From the NCBI RefSeq assembly GCF_000204925.1, contig NC_015435.1, positions 1,443,160 through 1,507,159 on the forward strand: a stretch of DNA of 64,000 nt, in the 5' to 3' direction. A model generated the notes under the pieces. That model made no database searches. It was not told the origin of the DNA and saw only the letters and a list, made by a program, of their open reading frames with translations. Position 1 is the first letter of the stretch. Each line of letters starts with the position of its first letter. Source of the DNA: Metallosphaera cuprina Ar-4. Its GTDB lineage: Archaea > Thermoproteota > Thermoprotei_A > Sulfolobales > Sulfolobaceae. Positions 18,083 through 27,856 of the stretch are shown here, piece after piece. Both the position numbers and the translations under genes were made by a program.

Positions 18083-21000
18083 ATGTCTAGTAACTCTAGT
18101 CCAGTTTCTAATAAGAGGATTCCCTTACCACCCCCAGACGCGGAGATATACCACGCTACTTGTAGGTTCTGTAACGTAGGTTGTGGATACGACATATTCG
18201 TATTCCCGGTCTACAAGGAAGGCGGTCCAGCAAAAGGTCAGAACGCTATCGTATATAACTTAAATGATAAAGTGTTCAACAGGGACCTAACGAACTTCCA
18301 GGCCGATTACACGTCACCAGTAATCCCTCTAGGGGCTAATTACGGGACTCCATGGATTGGAGAGGGAATGGTAACAAAGACCGTTAAGTATAACACTACT
18401 ACAGGAGCTTGGGAACCAGTTTACATATTAGAGGTCCCTAGTTCTGAATGTCCAGTGAACGAAGGGACTTACTCAACTAGAGGAGGAAGGAACGCGCAAA
18501 GGAACTGGAGTCCGTTCTCCGACGTCGCTTCAGGATTCTCTATTTACAAATCGAGGATTCAAACTCCTCTCTTGAGATGGAACAACAGCTTTCAGCCGGT
18601 GAGTTGGAGCTATGCCATAGAGGTCGCGGCTGGCATTTCCAAATATTATATGGACAATGAGACATTCAACTATCCTGATCCTGTGGGGCCAGGAGCTGTT
18701 CAGGTTATGGCAATAAGATCAGATCACGGAGGAGGTCAAGGAGGAGGTGTGTTCAGCAATCTGGCTCCTGGTTTATTCCTTCACATGGGTTTAGCCACTC
18801 CTTTTGTTAGGTTCCACTATCAAGTGGCGTTCTCGCTGACCGAAGATGCCCTAATGGAGGCAACTAATGGAAACGGCACAGACACCGCAAGTATGCTAGA
18901 TATAAGTATAGCAGACACGTTAGTGCTATGGGGAATAAACGAATACTCGACTTCTACGGTCAACTTCATCCAACACATTTTTGATAACATCTCTGGCGCT
19001 ACGGCCAGTAGAAAGGCACAATGGTTTGACCCAGGAGAGCCAACTCCACCTGGAAACATCATCGTCGTAGAAGCTAGGCCTAACGAGACGGTAAGAGCGG
19101 CTGCAGCAAAGCTTGGCATAACGGTAGAGCAGGCTCAAGCCGGAATTACTAATCAAACAGGTAACAATGGAGGAGGTTACATGCTGTACGTCCAGGTCAA
19201 CCCTGGAACCGACGCTGAGCTAATTAACGCTGTGGCAGCTTACATTTATTACACTTACCCTGACGTTGTTAATCATTTCATTAACTTATATACCTCAGCT
19301 AAATCAAACGGTTTCTCCTTCAATTCTCAAACTTATCAATATTACATTGACTACCTTACCTCTAAGTCACTTAGCGAGTGGTTGTCCGAAGCCGAGAGCA
19401 TAACTGGAGTTCCACAGAACATAATCCAGCAGATGGGAGACCTGATAGCGAAGCCAAAAACGGCTAATGGAAACACGTACTACAAGAGGACCCTTATAGA
19501 ATTTGAGAAAGGGATTATATGGTCAGGAAACTACACCCCTATATACGCTTTAGCTAACCTGGCTATAATTTCAGGAGCCCTATCTGGTAGGCCCGGATGT
19601 GGTACAAGCACGGGCTTCGGTCATCAGAGAGGTGCAGCCTTTCCGCTTCCTCCACCACCTCCGTGGTCCTCAAATCTGAGTCAGGGAAGACAACTATGGA
19701 TACAGATGAGCTCTTACGTTCCTCAGCAACTTCAGGCTAACGGTCAGGAGGTGAACGCAGCCAATATAGTTAACTTCGTAAAGAACTTCTACAACCAATA
19801 CACTAGTACACTAGTTCCACAGATATATCAGTTCAACCCCGTGATAGATTATCTGATCTATAGCGGATATGGTAAGGTACTATGGGTGTTCACCGCCGTA
19901 CCTTATAAGCAAACAATGAGCGGTAGTAAGCTTGGTTTGACTATAGACAATAGAGCTAGGCTTCTACAAGAGTGCGTGGAGAACAGTGTGGGAGCAGGGG
20001 TACCTACTAGCTCTATGACCACTCCCTCATCCTCTTACAACGTTTCAGCTGTGAGTCAGACAGTACCTAGTGTACCGTCCCCACAGGACTACGTTAATGC
20101 CGTTACAGGATGTTTAGGATCTACGAACGGTGCTCTATTCGTGCTGGGACACGATATTATCTTGAATCAGAACAGACTGTTCGAGAACGCCGCACACCTA
20201 CTCTTGCCTGCCACTTCTAACCATGGTGAAACTTACGAAATAAGGTGGAACGGACACGATAGGAGATTAAGGCTGGATGACGTCTATCACTCTCCTTTAG
20301 GTATGTCTATGCCGGATATTTGGACCTACGCAATGATTGCCTATGTTATCTATCAGAAGTACCAACAAGAAGGAAAGGGTAGCTCTCCACAAGCTATGAG
20401 GTTGTATAACGCTTTCAATACTATATGGCAAAGCCTATCCAAACACATGATTCAGAACTCTCAGCCCCTATCCGTCGCTCCATCATACTCGGAGAACTAT
20501 TACGATTACGATTGGTTTAGTATTTACAACGATCTGTGGAGTTACTACGTCGCGAACGGACCGGTCAACTTCCCATCTTCCGTTTGGCCATATGGGTACT
20601 TCGTCCCTCATGCGTTCCCACCAGGATGGTCACAGATTGATCTAAACGATCTTAAGATGGCTAGAACAGTAGGCGTACAACTCCCAATCCTAGGTAAAAC
20701 TACAAACTCAGACGGAAGTTTCACATTATGGGGATTAGTTAACTACGCTGAGCCTGCCATAAGCGGAAAATTCAGAGTAGAGGCGGTCACAATTAATCCT
20801 AACCAATCCATTACCGTAGGTAACACTAGTATCCCACTTATAACAAGAGAGGTGAAATACATATCCATAAACGACGTACAGAGCATGTTTGGCTACTCCT
20901 GGGACACTTTGCTAGCTCATGTGATAAACGGATTCACACCGTTCCCCATGCCTTACGTAGGCATATTTGGATACGCTACTCAATTAAAGAGTAAGTATAA

Positions 21001-21415
21001 GTACTGGGCTAACAACGGAAGGTGGAACATAATATTCCAGTCCGGTTGGACTGATTATCAGATACCTGAAATAGTTCAGAGGGTGCCTATGCCCATCATA
21101 GAGATCAGCGCCACAGATGCACAAAATGAGGGCATAAGCAACGGTGATATAATTCAAGTGTATAACGACTTCGGATCACTGGACGGTATAGCATGGATTT
21201 CTAACACAGTTACTCCAGGTCAGCTTTTCATAGCTATGGCGTTCGAGGTGAAGCCTGGAGCAAATCAAGTAACTACACCAACGGTTGATCCGGTAACTGA
21301 TAATCAGATGGTTAAGTGGAGTTGGGTTAACATAAAGAAGATAGGCACCCTGCCGCCCGAGATGAAGGAACAAATCACTCTCGCCCCAGTACAATTTAAT
21401 GTAAATTCAGGATAA
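18083..21415 (+). CDS. aioA: AioA-like molybdopterin oxidoreductase, unusually long
   Basis: The protein has 1110 residues, against ~825 for bacterial AioA. The Fe-S motif is CRFCNVGC (Cys27, Cys30, Cys34), followed by GY as in AioA. Ser131 in YSTRGG replaces the fourth Cys, predicting a 3Fe-4S cluster. Further AioA landmarks are SDHGG followed by QGGG, VRFH (His245), EKGIIW, GHQRG (His514) and VYNDFGS near the C-terminus. There is no signal peptide, so export as a complex with the Tat-tagged Rieske protein is expected. Of the arsenite-binding residues recalled for bacterial AioA (His195, Glu203, Arg419, His423), both His appear conserved, Arg aligns with Thr510, and the Glu is shifted by one. 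It may be an arsenite oxidase, or a relative with another substrate. Confidence 0.85.
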   Translation: MSSNSSPVSNKRIPLPPPDAEIYHATCRFCNVGCGYDIFVFPVYKEGGPAKGQNAIVYNLNDKVFNRDLTNFQADYTSPVIPLGANYGTPWIGEGMVTKTVKYNTTTGAWEPVYILEVPSSECPVNEGTYSTRGGRNAQRNWSPFSDVASGFSIYKSRIQTPLLRWNNSFQPVSWSYAIEVAAGISKYYMDNETFNYPDPVGPGAVQVMAIRSDHGGGQGGGVFSNLAPGLFLHMGLATPFVRFHYQVAFSLTEDALMEATNGNGTDTASMLDISIADTLVLWGINEYSTSTVNFIQHIFDNISGATASRKAQWFDPGEPTPPGNIIVVEARPNETVRAAAAKLGITVEQAQAGITNQTGNNGGGYMLYVQVNPGTDAELINAVAAYIYYTYPDVVNHFINLYTSAKSNGFSFNSQTYQYYIDYLTSKSLSEWLSEAESITGVPQNIIQQMGDLIAKPKTANGNTYYKRTLIEFEKGIIWSGNYTPIYALANLAIISGALSGRPGCGTSTGFGHQRGAAFPLPPPPPWSSNLSQGRQLWIQMSSYVPQQLQANGQEVNAANIVNFVKNFYNQYTSTLVPQIYQFNPVIDYLIYSGYGKVLWVFTAVPYKQTMSGSKLGLTIDNRARLLQECVENSVGAGVPTSSMTTPSSSYNVSAVSQTVPSVPSPQDYVNAVTGCLGSTNGALFVLGHDIILNQNRLFENAAHLLLPATSNHGETYEIRWNGHDRRLRLDDVYHSPLGMSMPDIWTYAMIAYVIYQKYQQEGKGSSPQAMRLYNAFNTIWQSLSKHMIQNSQPLSVAPSYSENYYDYDWFSIYNDLWSYYVANGPVNFPSSVWPYGYFVPHAFPPGWSQIDLNDLKMARTVGVQLPILGKTTNSDGSFTLWGLVNYAEPAISGKFRVEAVTINPNQSITVGNTSIPLITREVKYISINDVQSMFGYSWDTLLAHVINGFTPFPMPYVGIFGYATQLKSKYKYWANNGRWNIIFQSGWTDYQIPEIVQRVPMPIIEISATDAQNEGISNGDIIQVYNDFGSLDGIAWISNTVTPGQLFIAMAFEVKPGANQVTTPTVDPVTDNQMVKWSWVNIKKIGTLPPEMKEQITLAPVQFNVNSG

Positions 21416-21519
21416 GCTAGATAGTCCTTTTAACTTGATTTCTTTTTTACATTACGCTCCTCACGTGTTTAAGAATCTTTCTAAATAACGTTTAAATAAA
21501 ACCCTGTTAAAATTAATAT

Positions 21520-21954
21520 ATGGATAAATCAATATGTTCCAAAATATTTCAGGAAATAGATCGAGGAAAATTGGACAAGTTTAAACTGCTTGATAAAATA
21601 AATCTCCATAAGTGTTTTAGAAACGGGAGAAATCCATTGCATGAAGCTTGTTTTCAAGGTGAGTACTCTATTGTAAAGACTTTATTGGATATGGGATTCG
21701 ATCCAAATGAACGTGACGAGGAGGGAAACTTACCCATTCATTTAGCCTTTTGTAATGGGAATTACGAAGTGGTAAAGTTGCTCATAGAGAGAGGTGCTGA
21801 TCCAAACATGAGGGACATTAACGGTTTCACTCTCCTCCACAAGGCGTACTATCTGGGACTCGAATCTCTAATAGACTTTATCGTGAGAAACGGTGGTAAG
21901 ATGGATGTTCTAGACTCGTTCGGGAGGAGACCTTACGAGTATAAAAGAAGTTGA
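21520..21954 (+). CDS. Ankyrin-repeat protein
   Basis: The 144-residue soluble protein contains about three ankyrin repeats between residues ~34 and 135, with the signatures GRNPLHEACFQG, GNLPIHLAFCNG and GFTLLHKAYYLG. A TATA-like box ~27 nt before the ATG suggests leaderless transcription. Ankyrin repeats mediate protein-protein contacts. The gene lies between the AioA-like and FAD reductase genes; no partner can be named. Confidence 0.8.
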   Translation: MDKSICSKIFQEIDRGKLDKFKLLDKINLHKCFRNGRNPLHEACFQGEYSIVKTLLDMGFDPNERDEEGNLPIHLAFCNGNYEVVKLLIERGADPNMRDINGFTLLHKAYYLGLESLIDFIVRNGGKMDVLDSFGRRPYEYKRS

Positions 21955-21959
21955 CTCTG

Positions 21960-23102
21960 TCAGTCCTTTATGCTAGCTCCGTCCTTGACCATAGAGTTTA
22001 ATCTATCTAACTCTTCCTCAGGCCTGTTCACTGCTACGTATCCAATGGCTGCCTTGTCCTTAACGTAGATTACGGAGAACGAGTCTTTGCTCATATCTCC
22101 TTTCACTACGTATTCGTCATATCCTGAAGTTTCCCCTGCAGATTCGATATGTAAGTCAAATATATCAGACCAAACCGTGGAGAGGAAGTCGTAATTCTCC
22201 TCGCTCCCCATCATGTTTCTAGCTGCCAATTCGCCGGTATACATGGCGTTGTTCCAATGCTCTATCCTTCTCCTCTTCCCTTTAACTTCAATGTTAGCGA
22301 CGTCTCCCGAGGCGTAAACGTTAGTTTGATTGGTCTCCAACCTCTCGTTTACAAGTATTCCGTTCCTAGTCGCTATTCCGCTCTTCTCGGCCACCTCCAC
22401 GTTCGGTGCAATTCCGGTAGCAATAAGGACGAAGTCCTTCACTAATTCTCTTCCATCAGATAAGTAAACCCTAATTTTTTCGCGTTCCTCAACCCCCTTA
22501 ACAGATTCGTTTAAAATGAAGTTTACCCCTCTTTTTTCAAAGTAGCCTTGAAAGTATCTGGACACTCTCTCATCAACAAAGGTACTCCATATGTAAGGCT
22601 TAACCTCCACTACATCTACCTTAATACCTAGCTTAGTTAGACTAGAAGCCACCTCCATACCTATGAACCCTGCACCCACTATCAGGGCGGTTTTAGCTGT
22701 GGAGGCCAGTCTCTTTATGTTATCAGCGTCCTCAAGGGTTCTTAGGTATCTAACCTTCTCCCCCTTAAGGTCTAACTTCCTGGGGCTCCCACCCGTAGCT
22801 ATCAGGGCCTTCTCGAACTCTATCTCATCTCCGTTGTTAAGGAAAGCGATTGAGTTCTGTAACCTTTCCACCATAACGCCTAAAATCACCTTTCCACCAT
22901 ACGCCTCATAAGGCTTGAAAAATAAGGAACTCCTATCGATTTCCCCCCTCATATACTCTTTAGATAAAGGTGGCCTGTCGTAGGGAATCTCCTTGTCGTT
23001 TGTTATCATAACTACGTCTTGATTGCTCTCATGTAACTTCTCAAAAGCGTGGTAACCTGAGACGCCACTTCCTATTATGAGGTACTTATGGAAAGTTCTC
23101 AT
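21960..23102 (-). CDS. FAD-dependent NAD(P)H oxidoreductase, ferredoxin/rubredoxin reductase type
   Basis: The 380-residue protein has two Rossmann motifs: GSGVSG (FAD, ~residue 12) and GAGFIG (NAD, ~residue 142). It also has the ATG motif IATGG (~residue 106) and the second FAD motif VYASGDVA (~residue 270). These are the hallmarks of class III pyridine-nucleotide-disulfide reductases without the redox disulfide. They reduce ferredoxin, rubredoxin or similar carriers. It is convergent with the ankyrin gene and does not share an operon with the Mo-enzyme block. Confidence 0.8.
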   Translation of the reverse strand: MRTFHKYLIIGSGVSGYHAFEKLHESNQDVVMITNDKEIPYDRPPLSKEYMRGEIDRSSLFFKPYEAYGGKVILGVMVERLQNSIAFLNNGDEIEFEKALIATGGSPRKLDLKGEKVRYLRTLEDADNIKRLASTAKTALIVGAGFIGMEVASSLTKLGIKVDVVEVKPYIWSTFVDERVSRYFQGYFEKRGVNFILNESVKGVEEREKIRVYLSDGRELVKDFVLIATGIAPNVEVAEKSGIATRNGILVNERLETNQTNVYASGDVANIEVKGKRRRIEHWNNAMYTGELAARNMMGSEENYDFLSTVWSDIFDLHIESAGETSGYDEYVVKGDMSKDSFSVIYVKDKAAIGYVAVNRPEEELDRLNSMVKDGASIKD

Positions 23103-23805
23103 AATATGATATAGTCTAAAGAGTTATTATAAGCCTATACTCGTGTAGATCTAGAAGAGGTCCTTATCAGGAATGAGTTAAGAACTTAATGGAAAAAGAG
23201 CCAACCTGGCGTTAGACAGCCTCTCAAGGAGCTCCTCGCATCTCACCTTACGCACGTTTCAGCGTGTAAAGAACATCCAACGAGCGAAAAGGAATTAAAT
23301 ACAATTGGTTAACCTTGATTTAGAGATTGAACACTGGAGGTTTTAGAAGCTTCTCACGTCTAGTATGGTTTATTACAAGCTAGCGTTACGATAGTGGATT
23401 AACGTTATCCCTAATGCGTTTGGCTGTAGGACAAATTACAAGGACCTGGTTCTAAAGAGCCAAATTTCAAGTTAGTAACTTTGTTAAGATCGTTAAAGCG
23501 TAGTATATATATAAATCGTACGACGTATAGGAGGTTAGTCTTAATGATGATAAGTTTCAAATAACATCCGCTCTATACTTTAAATCTTCAAATATCATTA
23601 AAAAGCATATAGAGAATATTTAAATCTAAACGTTTCTCCCCCTCCTCAAATTAAGAAAGTTTTTAATGACAGTACCCCCACCGTTGCTTAATGTTCTAAA
23701 AATCTCTTTTTAAATAAAAATATTATAAAGGACAAATTATATCTATTAGGGTTTTAAGTCACTTGGACTAACTCTTGAGAAATAGCGTTATTAAATCTTA
23801 GGAAT
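23103..23805. other. 703-bp stretch without an intact gene
   Basis: No frame of useful length is present. On the minus strand, 23186-23280 contains a short coding-like piece (VRKVRCEELLERLSNARLAL) preceded in another frame by SLDVLYTLKRA. This suggests a decayed, frameshifted gene. The last ~200 bp are AT-rich and hold the promoter of the MFS gene, with a TATA-like GTTATTAAATC at 23787-23797. Confidence 0.4.
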
Positions 23806-23817
23806 ATGACAACGAGA

Positions 23818-24957
23818 ATGAATTTAGAAAATAAAATCGCTCTCATCGGCGGGTTCAGATCTTTTGGAGGCTCAATTATATGGCCTTTCATCGGATTCGC
23901 TTTGTATAATGTATATGAATTTCCGTTAAGCTTTATCTCAATTTTTTACTTAATTCAGGCTATTGTAACCATTTTAGCCTCGATAAGCGGAGGAATAATT
24001 ACTGATTACTTAGGTAGAAAGAAGACTATCGTAATTTCTACAATATCATCTTCAATGGTTTTACTATTGGCTTATCTAATAAACGCTCCCTTAGTTGTCT
24101 CAAGCGTAGTTTTGATTCAAACCTTCTTTAACACTTTATATAACGTCTCCTCCACTACGATAGTGGGTGATGTATATAAGGGCAAGACTGAATTAGTTAA
24201 GGCATTCAGCAGGCAGAGAGTTGGGATAAATGCGGGTTGGGCAATAGGACCTTTGGTCGGAGGTTTCATTTTTACTGACTATGGTTTCAGGACTCTTCTT
24301 TTAGCAGCTAGCGTCTTGGTCTTACTACCTTTACCTTTGATAAAGTTCTTGCCAGACTTCAAGGGAGAAGGTCGACTAACGTTTAACCTCAGTAGAGACT
24401 TCTTAATTTTCCTCATCCCAACATTCCTAACGTTCACGATAATAGGCCAAGTAGGTTTTGGACTCTTAACATATTATAATTCAGTTTTACATTTTACAGA
24501 ATTCCAAGTAGGTCTTTTATTCGGCGTCAACGGCCTAATTATAGTGGCGTTACAAGATTTGACAGGAAGGTTGATAAATAAGAGAATTGGGCTTATATCT
24601 GTAGGAATGATAATATATGGCATAGGTTACTTTATTGTTTCTCTAGTTACTAATTATTATATCGCGATTTTACAAATGGTTATAATAACAGCCGCTGAAA
24701 TGATCGTATCACCCCTTTCACAAACCATAGCTAATTCCTTAGCTCATCAGAAAAGCAGGGGAAAGCAAATGGGATTATACAGTATGGTTACTGGTATGGG
24801 AAGGATAGCTGGGTCATCGTTAGTGAGCGAGTTAATGATTTATTACCTTTACGCTCCTCAGATATTATGGGGGATGATATCGTCATTAGGGCTCATCTCA
24901 TCGATCATGTACTACTTTTTCCTTAAAAAGGAACGTGGTTTAATAGCTTCTCTTTAA
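23818..24957 (+). CDS. MFS transporter
   Basis: The ATG at 23818 is ~26 nt behind a TATA-like box, which favours it over the ATG at 23806, and gives 379 residues. The protein has about twelve membrane helices. The MFS signature between helices 2 and 3 is readable as DYLGRKKTIV (~residue 60). Substrate is unknown; the sequence resembles drug/metabolite exporters of the family. It stands alone, with decayed sequence upstream. Confidence 0.75.
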   Translation: MNLENKIALIGGFRSFGGSIIWPFIGFALYNVYEFPLSFISIFYLIQAIVTILASISGGIITDYLGRKKTIVISTISSSMVLLLAYLINAPLVVSSVVLIQTFFNTLYNVSSTTIVGDVYKGKTELVKAFSRQRVGINAGWAIGPLVGGFIFTDYGFRTLLLAASVLVLLPLPLIKFLPDFKGEGRLTFNLSRDFLIFLIPTFLTFTIIGQVGFGLLTYYNSVLHFTEFQVGLLFGVNGLIIVALQDLTGRLINKRIGLISVGMIIYGIGYFIVSLVTNYYIAILQMVIITAAEMIVSPLSQTIANSLAHQKSRGKQMGLYSMVTGMGRIAGSSLVSELMIYYLYAPQILWGMISSLGLISSIMYYFFLKKERGLIASL

Positions 24958-25021
24958 TAGACGTCAGATATAAAATTATAAAGGATATTTAAGATAAATA
25001 ATAAAACAAGGGGGATAAAAA

Positions 25022-25516
25022 TTAATAAAAATGTTGGAAAGATATCCTTAATGAGTTTTTAAAGTTAAGATGTGAAAGTAAAACTAGTATAGCAACAAGT
25101 AAGACTAGGACAACATAGATGTAGTCAAGGTTATATCTGGTAAGCGTTAATAAAAGATTACTATTCTTTATAGAGAAATAGAGGGCAATTTCCCTCACTA
25201 TTATAACTGTATTGATAACGATCACAAAAGATAATTTGGATAGCATCCAGAGACCTATGAGAAGTGTTGCATTCATTTGTATTAATGAGTTCAAAAATGA
25301 CCATTTCACTACGTTAGGGATTGATGGTCTCATATTTCCGGTGTAATGCATTATCCTCCCTAGGAAGAGTTTAAATAACGAATGAGTTATAAGCAGATAG
25401 GATATAATCAATCTTAAGGACTGAGTATAATCGAAATTAACCAAAAGGATTGTTAGGAAAAAACCAGGCCATAATATAAAAGTCCTGATACTATAGGTAC
25501 TAGATAGGATTCCCAA
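25022..25516 (-). CDS. Hypothetical membrane protein
   Basis: A 164-residue hydrophobic protein with about four or five membrane helices and a few basic loop residues. It begins ~75 nt after the end of the broken SBP56 frame on the same strand. No motif is recognised. It may itself be a remnant, given the broken neighbour and AT-rich surroundings. Confidence 0.45.
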   Translation of the reverse strand: MGILSSTYSIRTFILWPGFFLTILLVNFDYTQSLRLIISYLLITHSLFKLFLGRIMHYTGNMRPSIPNVVKWSFLNSLIQMNATLLIGLWMLSKLSFVIVINTVIIVREIALYFSIKNSNLLLTLTRYNLDYIYVVLVLLVAILVLLSHLNFKNSLRISFQHFY

Positions 25517-25591
25517 ACCTTATTAAAGACGTAAAAGTAATAGGAGAAAAGCAATCCCTTGTAAGGATCTAATCCTTCAATTAAACTTACG

Positions 25592-25852
25592 CTAAGGATA
25601 GCAATAAGAATCAGAGGAAGCATCTCCACCCCTTAACCTAACTTGGTGAGCTCTTGCCTCACCGAAGTCTACTAAGAATTCCTTATCAACGGTCAGCCCC
25701 CCGTCAGCGTTTAGCTTTACCATCCAACCCTTAAGTCCTTCTGGGTAAAACTGATTATCCCACGTGCCATATAGGGAGTTCGTCACGTAAACTCTCTTAC
25801 CGTCCCTGCTAATTTCAATCATTTGCGGTCCTCCTGTTAATTCATGAGATCC
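25592..25852 (-). pseudogene. C-terminal remnant of an SBP56/methanethiol oxidase gene
   Basis: The frame encodes [41 protein letters not shown], then ARAHQVRLRGGD and SDSYCYP at its end. These are the C-terminal hallmarks of selenium-binding protein 56/methanethiol oxidase, a ~460-residue beta-propeller. Only ~80 residues remain. An in-frame TAA at 25853-25855 lies just before ELTGGPQ and no propeller sequence precedes it. An ATG within the fragment gives a 76-residue frame, but this would start in mid-domain. The gene has been truncated at its 5' side, next to the start of the 25873 gene. Confidence 0.8.
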
Positions 25853-25872
25853 TTAATCCAACTGGGGTGGGA

Positions 25873-26208
25873 ATGCATAACCAGGAGATATACTCGACCT
25901 TCTGGGGGAATCTACTTCATTCGTTAGGAAACGATCCTTTGAACGCTTCTGCAGCCTGGTGGGTATTATTAGTTATGGAAGGTGTGCTAGCATTTGGAAC
26001 GTATTTAGGAATGAGAGCTTCCAAGATGCTGGCAGATAGTGATGGAGTAAGTAAGTGGACTTACTATGATGTGGTTATGGGATTTGGTATAACCTTCATG
26101 TTACTAACGTACTGGATGTCTTCTCCTGCAACGGACACCCTTCCGTTCTATAACCCATATCAAGGGAACCTACTTTATAACCCTCTCAACGCATCTCCGC
26201 CATTCTGA
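25873..26208 (+). CDS. Small two-TM membrane protein paired with ferredoxin-CBS protein
   Basis: The ATG at 25873 has GGGGTGGG as ribosome-binding site and gives 111 residues; a GTG at 25867 is possible. Two membrane helices lie at ~residues 30-50 and 70-88, with an external-looking Asn/Pro/Tyr-rich C-terminus. It is 9 nt upstream of the ferredoxin-CBS gene and clearly cotranscribed. Similar small membrane proteins occur in iron-oxidation (fox) type loci of Sulfolobales, but I cannot confirm orthology. It may anchor the Fe-S protein to the membrane. Confidence 0.6.
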   Translation: MHNQEIYSTFWGNLLHSLGNDPLNASAAWWVLLVMEGVLAFGTYLGMRASKMLADSDGVSKWTYYDVVMGFGITFMLLTYWMSSPATDTLPFYNPYQGNLLYNPLNASPPF

Positions 26209-26217
26209 GGTGATGAC

Positions 26218-27213
26218 ATGGAACCTTTGGTTCTTATTGACGTGGACAGATGCGTGGGCTGTTACATGTGTCAAAGGGCATGTGCATTAGCTCAGTGTAT
26301 AGAGATTAACGAATCAAGCAGATTAGCCGAGGTGGTGAGGCCAGAAGATTGCACGGGATGTAAGGCTTGCGAGAGAGCCTGTCCCTACGACTGCATCCTA
26401 GTATTGAGTGATGAGACAAGCGTGAGTTCAAGGGCTAAAGTTACATTATCTAGGGTAAGGAGGTACGCTTCAAAGAGATTGATAACGGTTGACCCGGAAG
26501 AGACGGTGAGGAGAGCTGCGGAGATAATGACGAAAGAAGAGATAGGATCGCTTGTCCTAAACTTCAAAGGAGTGAGAATAGTTACGGAGTCCGACATTTT
26601 AGACGCGTGGATTGATGGGAGGGAGAACGATCCTGTAGTACTACATTCAAAGGAGGCTATAACAATAGAAGGAAGCGCTACGGTAGATGAGGCTTTAAGT
26701 ATCATGCTAGCCAAAAAAATAGGACACCTACCGGTCACTGAAAGAGGGAAACTAACCGGGATGTTATCTATAAGAGACGCATTGAGGAGCGCGTCAATGA
26801 CTTCTCCTATAAATATTGAGGGATTACTTCCGATAAATCCCAAGGAGAAGGTTGGTAGGTTCTCCTTTAACGTACCCATTTTAGAAATTGTCACCAATAG
26901 GGAAGCATATCATACCCTAAAGAACGGAGGGCTGAAAGCAACAGTTGTAAAGGAGCTGGACAGAGTAGGATTGATATCAATTAGAGATCTTACGAGGGCT
27001 TTAGCTGATAGGAGATTATTAGAGGATAGGATACAACCGAGATGGGTAAAGCCTATTTCGGCAGAGGAGCCATTATCTAAAGCGTTACCCCTTATGATGG
27101 AACACAATATTAGACACCTGCCAGTCGTTTCAAACGCCGATATAAAGATGATAGACGTTAAGGAGATAGCCAAACAAGTGGTCTGGGTAAAGTCAAAGGT
27201 CATCAAGCTTTAA
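26218..27213 (+). CDS. Two-cluster ferredoxin fused to tandem CBS domains
   Basis: The 331-residue soluble protein has a strong ribosome-binding site (GAGGTGATG). Residues ~8-65 hold a dicluster ferredoxin domain: CVGCYMCQRAC with a further C, then CTGCKACERACP. The rest contains CBS motifs in two pairs (~residues 85-205 and 210-320), recognisable by repeated 'xRDALR' and 'HLPV' segments (IGHLPVTERG, IRHLPVVSNA). CBS pairs bind adenosyl nucleotides, so electron transfer could be tuned by energy charge. Proteins of this make-up have been reported near iron-oxidation genes in Sulfolobales. Its redox partner is probably membrane-bound through the 25873 protein. Confidence 0.8.
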   Translation: MEPLVLIDVDRCVGCYMCQRACALAQCIEINESSRLAEVVRPEDCTGCKACERACPYDCILVLSDETSVSSRAKVTLSRVRRYASKRLITVDPEETVRRAAEIMTKEEIGSLVLNFKGVRIVTESDILDAWIDGRENDPVVLHSKEAITIEGSATVDEALSIMLAKKIGHLPVTERGKLTGMLSIRDALRSASMTSPINIEGLLPINPKEKVGRFSFNVPILEIVTNREAYHTLKNGGLKATVVKELDRVGLISIRDLTRALADRRLLEDRIQPRWVKPISAEEPLSKALPLMMEHNIRHLPVVSNADIKMIDVKEIAKQVVWVKSKVIKL

Positions 27214-27342
27214 TTAATCTTATTTTATTAATTCTTATGTCTTCTATTAAAAAATCTATATAGTCAACTTTTTAATACATCTACACAAAAATAGGTCATA
27301 TTTTAACAAAGTTTATTAACTTGGAAATAAACTCTACCCTAA

Positions 27343-27669
27343 ATGAAGGTAGTCTCGTTTAAAGTAGAAAAGGTAACTGCTGAGAGGGCCTGGAACATAA
27401 TAAGGAGAGATAAGGGTAGACTCTCCAACGCAATTAGGGAGAGAGTAGAGAGAATAATAAAATATGACATGCCCTTAGTTCCCACTTCAAGGGAGGGAAA
27501 GCACGTTATAGTTACCGTGAAGATACCTGAGGAGTTGTTTCAGCAGATTCAAAAGTTCATAAAAGAGAGGGGAGTCACTCAAAGCGAGTTGTTTAGGTCC
27601 GCTCTTTACTTATTTATAGAGGATAACAAAACCAAATTAGATGAGATTAACTCACTATCCTTACCTTAA
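27343..27669 (+). CDS. Ribbon-helix-helix-type DNA-binding protein
   Basis: The 108-residue protein has a C-terminal CopG/MetJ-like ribbon-helix-helix unit: strand VIVTVKIPEELF, helix IQKFIKERG, then TQSELFRSALYLFIE (residues ~55-97). The N-terminal ~50 residues are basic and may contribute to DNA contact or oligomerisation. A TATA-like element lies ~30 nt upstream. It could regulate the preceding ferredoxin-CBS pair, but no operator is visible. Confidence 0.75.
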   Translation: MKVVSFKVEKVTAERAWNIIRRDKGRLSNAIRERVERIIKYDMPLVPTSREGKHVIVTVKIPEELFQQIQKFIKERGVTQSELFRSALYLFIEDNKTKLDEINSLSLP

Positions 27670-27856
27670 AATTAACTTGATACCGAGAAAAGCCTTCTCC
27701 TCTAAAGCGCTAGGATTTGGAAGTTACACAACCTCATTGCACTGGACAACGAACGTATTTGGAGATAAATGCAAATCAGAGTGGAAAAATCCCTTAGACA
27801 TGTGACAATATTAATAGGAAAACAGCTTCGATCCAAAAGACCGCCTACGATATAGA

